18,113 nucleotides of DNA from NCBI GenBank assembly GCA_015501585.1, contig JADNRY010001050.1, forward strand, positions 1 to 18,113. The letters run 5' to 3'. The position numbers and the translations under genes were made by a program. The notes beneath the pieces are model-generated. The model was given only the letters and a program-made list of their open reading frames with translations. It was not told the DNA's origin and made no database searches. The number at the start of each line of letters is the position of its first letter. Position 1 is the stretch's first letter. The stretch is from Rhodocollybia butyracea. Lineage: Eukaryota; Basidiomycota; Agaricomycetes; Agaricales; Omphalotaceae. Below, piece by piece: positions 6,673 to 15,472 of the stretch.

Positions 6673-9600
6673 ATGGGCAAGGTCATCTGTGTTCACTGCG
6701 GTAAGAAAGTCCATATCGGTACTCAACAGCGTCATCTTCAAGGTGCTGTTTTTCCTACTCTCGATCTTGCTGGAAACAGCACTTTTGCCTTATTCAATAA
6801 CCCTTACCCATCTTCAAATCCTGGGCCCTTGGATGAGAACGTGCCTTACAATGAAAGCAAAGAGGAAAGCGATGTAGAAATGCATGATGCTGATAATTCT
6901 CCTGATAATGTGTGTTTGCGAATACTGTATATACTTTGGAGCTAACTCCTTATTTTTAGACTCCGTTTGTTGAAAGTAGTCAGTGTCCTTTTGAACCCAA
7001 CAACATGGACATGGACCTGCTACAGTCACCTCAACGTCACTGGGCTGCCACAGTAGAAGATTTCGATGAGGAGGACTTAGACCCTGATGGGGATCGTCTT
7101 CTCAATGCTGAAAATGGAGTCGACTGGAGCAAAGAAATGGACAATGAAGATTTAACATCGGATTTTGAAGCTCTCAACTTGGACTGTGGCCTCACTGTTG
7201 AAGAGTTGTTTGATGAGCAACTTGAGCAAGAACTCGCTGTTTCTGGTACGTGTGTTAATTCAAGCTATGTATTTACCCCTTTTTATCAATTTCACAGGCC
7301 AAAGTCTTACGGAGGAGGAACTTGCCACCATGCGTCACTTTGCTCTCAAAGTTGAGTCACAATGACTGACGATACATTTGGCTCAAATTTGCCTTTCCAA
7401 ATGAGGATATTGCCTCCTGGAAGTCAACGAAGGCACAAGCGCAGAATCTTTCACAGTTCACCCCTGAAGTGTATGACTGCTGTGTAAACTCTTGTGTCTG
7501 TTACGTTGGCTCTCACACTTCCAACACACATTGTCCCTACTGCAAAGAGCCTCGCTTTCGTGCTGACGGAAAGACAGTGCGCAAGGGTTTCACATATTTA
7601 CCCATCATCCCTCGCCTCCACGCTTACTATTGCAGCCTTTCCATGATTGATAAGCTCAAGTATTGAGGGGCTTACAAACCATCGGAAGACGGTACTGTCA
7701 AGGATGTTATGGATGGGGATCACTAACGTCGTCTCTGCAGGAAAAAAGTAGTTATCAATGGTGAAGAACACTCTCACACCTTCTTCTCCGATTCTCGCGA
7801 CATCATGTTTGGTCTTTCCACAGATGGATTCGCTCCATGGAAACGCCGGAAAAAAACGTGCTGGCCTCTCCTTCTGTATAATTACAACCTTCCCCCTGAG
7901 ATTCGTTTCCATCTTGAATACATTCTTTGCCTAGGTGTTATCCCGGGACCAAATAAACCAAAAGATTTCGACTCCTTCATTTGGCCTATGATACATGAAT
8001 TTCTTTGCCTGGCAGAGGGTGTTAAGGCTTTTGATGTTGGCTTGTGTGAGCTCTTTGCATTACATGCCTACCTTGTCCTTGTCTTTGGCGATATCCCCGC
8101 CATTTCCATGGTTATGTGCATGAAAGGTCATAATGGAGTCTGTCCATGCAGAATGTGCAATATACGTGGTATCAAGGCTCCAGGAGGCAAAGTAAACTAT
8201 GTTCCTCTGGACAGGTCGCAACACCCCGAAGCATCTGTCACAGAATACGGCCCTTCACAACTCCCACATCAAACTCATGCCGAAATGAAGGAACAAGCAG
8301 AGAAGGTACAGTTTGCACCAAATATGGCTCAGTCGGAAAAGTTGGCAACCGAGTATGGGATCAAAGGTACATCGGCACTCATGGCTTTGTCTTCTCTCTC
8401 ATTTCCGGGGTCTTTCCCATATGACTTTATGCACCTCATCTTCGAAAATATCATCAAGTTGCTTGTGCGTTGGTGGACAGGCGACTTCAAGGATCTCAAT
8501 GAGGGAAATTCGGGTTCATTTCAACTGGACGAGAAGGTATGGGAGGCCATTGGAGCAGCTACCGCCGCTTCCGGCTCTTCTATCCCAAGCATTTTTGGTG
8601 CGCACCCACCAAATGTAGCCAATGACAAGCAAGCAATGACTGCGGATAGCTGGTCATTCTGGCTTTTGTATATCGGGCCCGTGCTGCTTCAGGACAAATT
8701 TCGCTCTTCCATTTACCACCGTCACTTTTGTGACTTCTCTGTGATTGTCAAGAACTGTTTACAGTTTGAGATTGATAGAACTGATATTCAAGAGCTTCAT
8801 AAAGCATGTGAGAAGTGGGTTTTGGACTACGAGAAGTGTGTTATTATCTATTTTTCTTCGTTATATGATATATCTACTGATGTTACAAAACAGACTCTAT
8901 TATCAGTATGAACCCGAGCGTGTTAGTGCTTGTCCATTGACCATTCATGGTCTTTTACATGTTCCTGATGCTTTGGTTGAAATTGGACCGGTCTGGACTC
9001 ATTGGGCCTTTCCAACGGAGCGGTATTGTGGTCGCCTTCAGCCTGCAATCAAAAGTCGTCGTCACCCTTTTGTAGCCATCGATAATTACATTGTCCTTCA
9101 AGCTCAGCTCTCACAAATCAAACTTATCTATGGTGTTGAATCTGAACTCTCACTGAAAGTACCCCGCTCTGTCTTGCCTGCTAATCATTTCTCAGTTGAG
9201 CAATGTACATCTTTTACTCTTCTTTAACATGTATCAATGCTGAGGGTGCTTAACAGATCCATCTTGTATTCTTCTGCCCCCGCATCGTCCTTCTTCCTCA
9301 GTCCCAAAAACCATAATTGAGAAAATACTCATTTGCTTTGCCACAAGATTTGACACAACCAAAGCTGTTGTACAGCGACATCTTGACATAGACACTATCG
9401 TACAGTGGGCCAAAGTTCGCCGCTTGAACGGTGGAGATGAAATGGCAGCATCGGCTCTGGTTCCCTTTGCTGAAGATCGTCGGGATACAACCTTCATTCG
9501 AGTAAGTTATCTTGCAATCAGTTTAGATTCAGTTAATCAAGGTTTTGAACATAGTATGACATGCTTGTCGACTTAAATACCCGGCGGCGCAGGGTACAAC

Positions 9601-9908
9601 CTGTATACCAGAAACAAAGCTTTTACGGGCAACTTCAGCACATTCTGGTGGTAACGCTACCTGCGGCTGAAGAGCTGGGACTTAACTCACAGACAACATT
9701 CGTTCTTGCTGCTATCCATCGTTGCCAGGTGCAAGGCACAAGCCACAGTGGCGCTGCATATTATGAGCAAATGGGAGCTCTCGAAGTTGTTGATATGAGC
9801 GCTGTACAGTGTCTCATTGGGCGCATTGAGGCTGTCAATGATATGCGTAAGTTTGTTATTGATCGAACAGGTACTCTACAATCCTCGTACTATGTAACGG
9901 GGGAATAG
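6673..9908 (+). pseudogene. tnp2: Tnp2-type CACTA transposase, degenerate
   Basis: Tnp2 cuts and moves CACTA elements in the nucleus. Exon 1 (6673-6909) starts with a zinc-ligand pattern (CVHCGKKVH). Introns lie at 6910-6959, 7246-7297, 8836-8893 and 9502-9554, all GT..AG. An acidic stretch follows (about 7050-7240), then a Cys-rich motif (YDCC..CPYC, 7472-7552). The catalytic region has LSTDGFAPW (Asp codon 7823), VFGDIPA (Asp 8090), CPCRMC and MHLIFEN (Glu 8444), which fit the acidic residues of this family. The C-terminal part (FYGQLQHI, VQCLIGR) is also typical. Breaks: two net frame changes between 7360 and 7385; TGA at 7664, where CGA is expected; TAA in the frame near 7724, where a Tyr codon is expected; and a change of frame between about 9130 and 9255 that may be an unrecognised intron. 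The intact length would be near 950-1000 residues. The family call is certain; present activity is unlikely. Confidence 0.93.
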
Positions 9909-9917
9909 TAACTAGTT

Positions 9918-10065
9918 ATTACCGGGTTAATTATTTTGTCCGGGTTAACCAACTCGGTTTTCGAGTACCCAAAATCCCGAAAGAGTTACCGGGTTGACTT
10001 CACTCGGTTGGGGTTAACCCAAAAGTAACTGTTGAGACGGAACCTGGTTACTTTCACTCGGCAAA
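9918..10065. repeat. Right subterminal repeats of the CACTA element
   Basis: About six copies of a degenerate (CC)GGGTTAA(CC) motif alternate with TTCACTCGG and ACTTTCACTCGG in both orientations. Related motifs occur inside the left end (for example TTTACTTTCACTC at 4423-4435). Such subterminal clusters are the usual binding sites for CACTA-encoded proteins. Confidence 0.75.
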
Positions 10066-10099
10066 CGGGTTAGCTTAACCCTGTCTGAGGCTCATAGTG
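10066..10099 (-). repeat. CACTA element, right terminal inverted repeat
   Basis: The inverted partner of 4370-4403, ending in CTCATAGTG. GTCA follows it, whereas TCA precedes the left end. Confidence 0.88.
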
Positions 10100-10679
10100 G
10101 TCAGTGTTCTGTCTGCTTAGAGGAGACTATTGGAAGAGTTGTTTATTGTATCAAATTAACCATTAAAATGCGAAATAATTAGTATACAGCTAGTAATCAG
10201 TCACTGCGATATATAATAAAATGTTATTAGTATGGAAAAGCCCAATAATGAGCAAGAACAGGCAAATGAAGAACGTCGCTGCAACGGCACCTTGTACGGA
10301 CCGTCTTTATATTTGTCATCTTGATTCTCATTGGCTGGGTCGTGAGTCCAAACTTCTATTTTGAGACTCATGACTCGAGAACTTGAAAACAACTTGAAAT
10401 CCAAAAGGGGACTGACGGCAAGGAGCACGTACCTTATTCATTCCATTGAGTTTCGAAAAGAAAACTTGGGAAATAGGTCCCTACAAGGTGAATAAAATCT
10501 TTCTTTCTTTCTCTTTTTTCTCTCTTTTCGCATCTTGAAAAAACTTGAAAAACTCGCTCTCTCCACAGACTCATAGTAAAGTAATAACAAATACAGTAAG
10601 ACACGGGGTGGCGGGTATCATGCCGGTGGTGCTGCTTGCCGAAACAACCGTCGTCGGACCGGCGGTCCGTTCTCAACAT
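10100..10679. other. No recognisable gene; CT-rich tract
   Basis: This spacer lies between the CACTA element and DUF6533 copy A. It holds a pyrimidine tract of TTTC/TCTC runs at about 10498-10529 and repeated AACTTGAAA blocks near 10382-10397 and 10536-10550. None of the open frames on either strand has recognisable motifs. Confidence 0.5.
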
Positions 10680-11660
10680 CGAACAGGGATAGCCCTAACG
10701 GAAGGTATTTACTCGTTGAATAAATCCCCATATCCTGGGTTCCTTGGTTCTCGGATACTGATGCAAAGCTATAGCGGTATTAAGTACAGTGGGACTGGTC
10801 TTAACGATACGCACCTGCGCACTACAGCACTACGGAGACTATCAGCCTTGTGAATCTTGTGATATTCATTTTGATTGCTGGGCATCGAATTTTTGCATTA
10901 TGCACCTATTCCTCAATTCGCAGACATGTAAGTCGCGCTGTACAAGCTTGATTCCGAGTCCTTCTACGTAGTATATATGTTAGATAGCCCTTCTCTCTTC
11001 CCGGAGATTGGATGCGTGATTCTGGGCGATAAATCGATACTGTTCTTGTACTGGATGATCTTAACGGTTTACGAGCTAGGTGAGTTTACTTATGTTTGAC
11101 ACGTTTTCTGGTTCAGTGAGTCACCGATGATTCCCTCCAGGAATCTTGGTACTGCTGCTGATCCCAGGCCTCGCTTTTTGTGTGTTGTTTTTCACTCTCA
11201 ATCGGGCCTTGGCGTTTTCTGAATTCGTGCCTATAGGGTTGCCTCATATAGTCTTTCAAGAGATTGGTCAGCTTTGAGCACCATAGTGTACCGAGACGGT
11301 GAGGACTAGTCGCCCTACTTCAAAGATGTGATTCGACTGACTTTTCAGGTATCATTTACTCTTTTCTCTATGAATAACCACAACTATATTCTTTTCGAGA
11401 TGATACTTACCATTCCCCGATATGTGATCAAACGTTGTCGGTGAATTTAGTCGCCGTTCTACTACTGCCTTGCAACAACCTTGCGTTCTCAGACTTGTCA
11501 TGTCAGTTTATCTTTATCCTCTGGCTCAGCATAATTTTTCCCGCGAGTGATGCGGGCCTGCGGGCGGTCCTGACTCCTGACCAGCAAAGCCATCCTCCGT
11601 ATATGATCAGCCGCGCAAACTATCCCAACGCTTCAGCTTCCAGCCTTGGCTACATCTTAT
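10680..11660 (+). pseudogene. DUF6533-type membrane protein, copy A, 5'-truncated
   Basis: Homology with copies B and C begins at about 10684 (ACAGGGATAGCCCTAACGGAAG) in the middle of the gene, so the start and the DUF6533 domain itself are missing. Recognisable exons include one near 10968-11080 (FPEIGCVILG...ILFLYWMILTVYEL, then GTGAGT), one near 11140-11200 (LVLLLIPGLAFCVLFFTL) and the end of the next (DWSALSTIVYRDG, to about 11303). The conserved TMRTCALWG exon is degraded (10800-10850). After the YRDG exon the copy is hard to follow, but a short block near 11435-11470 (VNLVAVLLLP) matches the VANLLTVLLLP helix of copy B. The parts left encode hydrophobic helices of an integral membrane protein; the family's function is unknown. 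Confidence 0.7.
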
Positions 11661-11822
11661 TGCCGAGTGCCGTGCCAGTGGCAGTAACAATGCCCCCAAA
11701 GCGCCTACTAGTTCCATCTTGCATTCATCTGGTATTTTCGAAACCATCAGCTAAAAAAACGGATATTATGAATGCAAATTACTAGCCCATTCTAGATACT
11801 TTCTTTGTGTGCAGTACGGAGC

Positions 11823-11972
11823 TTCAAAACTTCAAAGGAGAAGGATGAACAACTTTAACCCTGGCTCTTACCAGGACCAGTACTCTTACTTTCGGCAAAT
11901 GAAGAAACTCAATCATCTCCAGGTACCTGAAGGCAGAGCATACCTCACCAGTCATTGTTCAAAACTTCAAAG
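11823..11972. repeat. 15 bp direct repeat, 135 bp apart
   Basis: TTCAAAACTTCAAAG occurs at 11823-11837 and 11958-11972 without mismatch. The first copy lies just before the ATG of the gene remnant at 11845, the second just before the next open segment. It may mark a duplication or an insertion. Confidence 0.75.
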
Positions 11973-12350
11973 TTTCAGGAACTAGACCACAGCCACCCAT
12001 GACACGCCATATCTGGGACCAAGTAGAGAGCACCAAGCGTTTAGGGTTTGAAGCAAAGTATCTGCATGACCCCGGTGCCAACGGCATCACAATGCCTCGA
12101 TGTATCTCTCCATTTCTTGAAAATGGTTGAAGAGCAACAGTGTTGTCTTTTACGGGACTTTCCATGGGTACATATCACAAATATACTCTTTTTCTCTATT
12201 TAAGTTTGGAGTTTTTCTTTGGCATAACAGGGACCGTCCTTTGATGAACTCGGCTTATCGAACTTTTCAAAGGCGCTTGGCCGAAAGTGAGCAAGGCGGA
12301 TCAGGAATCGTCGGAATTAGCTCCTTCATATCAGATCGCATCAAGTCCTA
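11845..12350 (+). pseudogene. Unidentified gene remnant in several frames
   Basis: Several short stretches look coding but do not join in one frame. From ATG 11845 there is MNNFNPGSYQDQYSYFRQMK, ending near a possible donor (CAG|GTACCT). From ATG 11999 a run includes HIWDQVESTKRLGFEAKYL and HDPGANGITMPRC, ending in TGA near 12130. From 12123, RDFPW is followed by GT..AG at about 12169-12230 and then GPSFDELGLSNFSKALGRK. Codon composition and splice-like sites suggest a decayed multi-exon gene. I recognise no family. It lies between DUF6533 copies A and B and has no similarity to them. Confidence 0.3.
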
Positions 12351-12625
12351 GCGGGTTTGATTGGGGTTTGAAGACAGCATCATCGGCGTCATTCTAAGTA
12401 CTAGTGAGGCTAAGTGAGTTGGCGGAACTTTATCTTTGTTGATTGGCAAGTGAGAGGCGTAATGGACAATGTAAGCCACTCTTGAAAAGTTAAAATTTTT
12501 CACAAGGTATATCTATTACCTACTTGGTGTTGTAGGTGTCTGGCGCAAGGACTGGAGTAGTCCGTGAGGCTCAATAGCAGAAGATAACTATATGCAAACT
12601 ATATGTACTGGTCTCGGAGAAGCCT
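12351..12625. other. Spacer without recognisable features
   Basis: No coding sequence, repeat or transposon end that I can support. Confidence 0.4.
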
Positions 12626-12755
12626 TATACTATCAGCAAAATGTTAGAGCTATTGTCAGGCACCATGTAGCCGTTTTCCAGCGGCTCCCAGCGCTGGACA
12701 GTGCCGGAAAGCGGCTTCAGCCTTCCCGTGCATACACGTTTTGCTGATTAGTATA
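12626..12755. mobile_element. Small palindromic MITE, about 130 bp
   Basis: The left end TATACTATCAGCAAAATGT is answered on the right by ACGTTTTGCTGATTAGTATA (12736-12755), a match except for one extra base and one mismatch. Inside, a GC-rich second pair (AGCCGTTTTCC near 12669 and GGAAAGCGGCTT near 12708) extends the fold, so most of the element can form one long hairpin. The TA at each tip would fit a TA target duplication of the Tc1/mariner type, but that reading is not secure. It has no coding capacity. Confidence 0.72.
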
Positions 12756-12932
12756 CTCTAAATATATCTAAGGGGTACATACGGAGTATCACTAACCAGA
12801 TGAGTAACAACTAGTTTTGAAGTACAACCGGAGTTGTATCATATCCGATCGGCGAAATACAACACTTGTGCTAAAATTTGGACCATTCTGGTCTGGACCT
12901 CCACTGGATATCTTCACAACAAGGTCATCGTT

Positions 12933-12986
12933 GATGACATCTTAGCAGGAGTCTTTCTCAAACCTGATAAATAGGTTTGGTCCCAC
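12933..12986 (+). promoter_or_regulatory. Promoter block of DUF6533 copy B
   Basis: This block closely matches 15369-15422 upstream of copy C (shared GATGACATCT, GAGTCTTTCT, AAACCTGATAAATAGGT). GATAAATAG at 12966-12974 is TATA-like and lies about 54 bp before the ATG at 13029, a sensible distance for a fungal core promoter. Confidence 0.6.
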
Positions 12987-13028
12987 CTTTTGTGTTGTTT
13001 ATACGCGATATTACTTGAGGGTTTTTTC

Positions 13029-14526
13029 ATGACTGCCATCTCTCTAACGCCAGAAGAAGTAGCCACATATCTTGATGATAGGACATTGACATCGGTACTT
13101 CACACTACAGTTTCCCTCTGTATCTGCTGAACATTCTCTTCATGTTTCTTTTCTAGTATGCTCTTGGTGTGTACTATAGTATCTTCCATCACTATCCTCA
13201 TACTCATACTCAAAAATTGAAACAGTATCAGGCGCCATGCTTTTCCTGTATGACTGGATGCTTATGCTTCCAGTGGAGTTGGATGTTGTCTGGTCCAAGA
13301 AGCTACGACCGCTGGATGTGCTCTACATCATCCAACGATACATGCCACTTGTTGACACAATTGGCCTTATATTTGTAGGCAAGGATGATGTGTCAATTGC
13401 TTGATAATATCTGATACTGAACAATACTTCCAGTGTACTTTGTTGAACCTTTGGAACCAAATATGTGTCATATCCTGTACAACATTGGTGGATGTAAGTG
13501 TTGGGCTTAAGTAGTTCTTATGTGCCCGTTTGTCTGATGTTTTCAACCTGAATAGGGATGTATCTGACGGGGATGATCCTAACAGATGGTACTTGTCAAA
13601 TCGATTCCTGTATCCTTGGTTCGCTAGACACTTATGTGAAGCTATAGTTATCTTAATGATGCGCACCTGGGCACTTTGGGGAAAGATATCAGATTAACCA
13701 TTGGCCTCCCCATATTCTTTGTGGGATGCTGTGTGCCATTTTTTACATCACATATCTCTATCTCAATTCACAGATATGTAGGTTGCGTCTATACTACTAG
13801 TACTAATGAATCTTGAATGCTCATTCTTCACCCCCTTCCTAGCTATCCTTCTCCGTCCGCATGTTGGATGTGCAATACTGGGCACCGAATCGATGTACTT
13901 CTTGGTTTGGGTGATCTTGATGGTTCTTGAAGCAGGTGAGTTGATGTATGTGTAACTTTTTCAGTTCAGTAAAGTTGACAAATGGTCCAGTGATCCTGAC
14001 ACTGATGTTGATCCTGGCCTCCCTTATTGTGTGTTATTTTTTTTCTCGCTGTTGACCTTGGCTTGTTCTCAAGCCTGTGTATACTTAGTCCGCTCAGGAA
14101 ATTGGTCAGCGTTGACCACCATCATATACAGAGACGGTAATGGCCAACTATTTTTATTATGATTCTACTGATTTTTTGATTTCTAGGTATCACTTATTAT
14201 CTGTTTATCTTTGGTGAATATGTACAACTATTCCTTTCCATTGTGAACTTACCATTCCATCCGGCATATCAGGGCTGTCAGTGGCAAATTTGCTCACCGT
14301 TCTACTACTGCCAGTGAGTGCTTGCATCCTGGAACTTGTCACATTGGCTTATCCTCTGGCACAGCATGATCTCGAGACCCTTTTCCTTACGCATCAGCGA
14401 GTGATCCAAACTTTGCTGACCAGCAGAGTTGTCCTACATATACGACAGCAGTTGCACAAATCACAAGCCATCTTGTTGAAGGAACCGGAACGCCTAGGAA
14501 GACAAAGAGTCCTGCCATTTCGTTGA
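13029..14526 (+). pseudogene. DUF6533-type seven-helix membrane protein, copy B
   Basis: Exons that splice in phase: 13029-13094 (MTAISLTPEEVATYLDDRTL..), 13157-13178, 13226-13378, 13434-13493, 13556-13588 and one from 13642. Exon 3 carries the DUF6533 core (SGAMLFLYDWMLMLPVEL, then VWSKKLRPLDVLYIIQRYMP). Intron 3 starts with GC instead of GT (GC..AG). In exon 6, MMRTWALWG is followed by one A too few compared with copy C (near 13683), which brings a TAA into frame. Later exons remain recognisable: HVGCAILGTESMYFLVWVIL (about 13859-13933), LTLMLILASLIVCYFF, then a frame break, NWSALTTIIYRDG, YYLFIFG, and VANLLTVLLLP through LFLTHQRVIQTLLTSRVVL to TGA 14524-14526. The family is confined to basidiomycetes, with roughly seven membrane helices and no known function. 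This is the best-preserved copy, but probably inactive. Confidence 0.82.
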
Positions 14527-14994
14527 ACCCCAGAACAGCTCAGTCTTTTCCTTCTTTGATTCTTATTATCCAAAATATCCTGGCTCAAGAATCCAGCGTA
14601 TCGAATGTATAGTATGTCTCAGTAGTAGCTACAAAGTATGACCCTCAGTTATGACCCATGGATCAGAGTTCTCCTGAGGGTCCCCGGTCAGTCTGTAATT
14701 ATATGTGCTTTGTACTAATTTTCAAATTTACGTACTGTTTCATACACTTTAGTTGTAGTCCATACTAAGTACATCTTTGATTGTTCACTGTTCAACTGAA
14801 GTACTTAATGGTAAATCAAGTAGCGCTGATCATATAGTCAGAAATCTCTCTCCCTAGACAGCTTCATTAGAGGCAAGTAAGCAGTGCTGCCACCCGATTC
14901 AGACGTATTGCGGGAAAGGGTAGTTTATTGATTGCTTGCTGATATTGATATTGAACATTATACAGGTTTCCTATGCATACGTTTGTCTGATGTA
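14527..14994. other. Spacer with hairpins, no gene
   Basis: This is the 3' flank of copy B. GACCCTCAG (14640-14648) pairs perfectly with CTGAGGGTC (14674-14682) over 25 nt. TAAGTAC (near 14766) pairs with GTACTTA (near 14802), flanked by CCAT and ATGG. No coding sequence is evident before copy D. Confidence 0.45.
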
Positions 14995-15295
14995 TCTCAG
15001 CCTTCAGGGATGTGTATGGCAGAGGCAAGGCAACCCTAACAAACGATAGTACTCCCTAGATCAATTTTGTCCCTCCTAGGCAGACTCAAATGATTTGTGA
15101 CGTTCATATAGACAGATCATATCAATTAATTACCGATTCATAGATTTACAACTAAAGCAGTCCCTCTACTTGTGTGGAACAGTAGTGATATGCTATGGGA
15201 AAAAAATATCAGATTAACTGTTGGCGTCATGATCTTCTTCCTGTATTCCCAATTTTTAGATTACACTCCTCGTTCTTTTCACAGACACGTAGGTC
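14995..15295 (+). pseudogene. DUF6533-type gene, internal fragment D
   Basis: The fragment starts near a degraded version of the short WMYLTG exon (AGGGATGTGTATGGCAG, 15006-15022) and continues to the WGKDIRL exon, here LWEKNIRLTVGVMIFFLY (15192-15245), ending RSFHRHV at a GTAGGT donor (15289). In place of GGGGAAAAGAT it has GGGAAAAAAAT. At about 15295 the sequence changes directly into the upstream block of copy C, so D is fused to the promoter of the next copy. It lacks the start, the DUF6533 core and the last exons. Confidence 0.65.
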
Positions 15296-15368
15296 AGGCT
15301 GGAAATTTTGGACCATGTTCCAAATCAGAAACTCTAGATGTCCCCGTACCTTAGCACAGGACCTCGCT

Positions 15369-15422
15369 GATGACATCTCAATAAGAGTCTTTCTACAAAC
15401 CTGATAAATAGGTCTGGACCCA
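15369..15422 (+). promoter_or_regulatory. Promoter block of DUF6533 copy C
   Basis: Closely similar to 12933-12986 before copy B, including the TATA-like GATAAATAG (15403-15411) about 62 bp before the ATG at 15473. The conservation is greater than in the neighbouring upstream DNA. Confidence 0.6.
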
Positions 15423-15472
15423 CTTGTATTGTTGCCAGCTCTACGTTGCAATTGGCTTTTCAGAGTCGCCTC

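Larger units (their letters stand above)
4370..10099. mobile_element. CACTA-type DNA transposon with Tnp2 transposase
   Basis: The element is 5.73 kb including a nested MITE. Its ends start CACTACGCAACTCAGACCGG on the left and, on the reverse strand of the right end, CACTATGAGCCTCAGACAGG; 27 of the first 34 bases agree. Both subterminal regions are packed with GGGTTAA(CC) and ACTTTCACTCGG motifs, as CACTA transposases bind repeated subterminal sites. Inside lie two divergent genes: tnp2 rightward and a spliced accessory gene leftward, comparable in layout to the two-product En/Spm elements of plants. The flanking bases are TCA on the left and GTCA on the right; the expected 3-bp duplication is off by one base, so the target site is not clean. 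The transposase frame is broken, so this copy is probably not autonomous now. Confidence 0.88.

Noticed and set aside
7598..7912. Minus-strand frame of 104 codons
   Set aside because: It is antisense to the well-supported tnp2 catalytic region.
8146..8618. Two plus-strand frames inside the transposase
   Set aside because: They are out-of-frame shadows of the tnp2 exon, which carries the family motifs.
9234..9497. Minus-strand frame of 87 codons
   Set aside because: Antisense to the tnp2 exon that holds the PSCILLPPHRP and VQWAKVRRL sequence.
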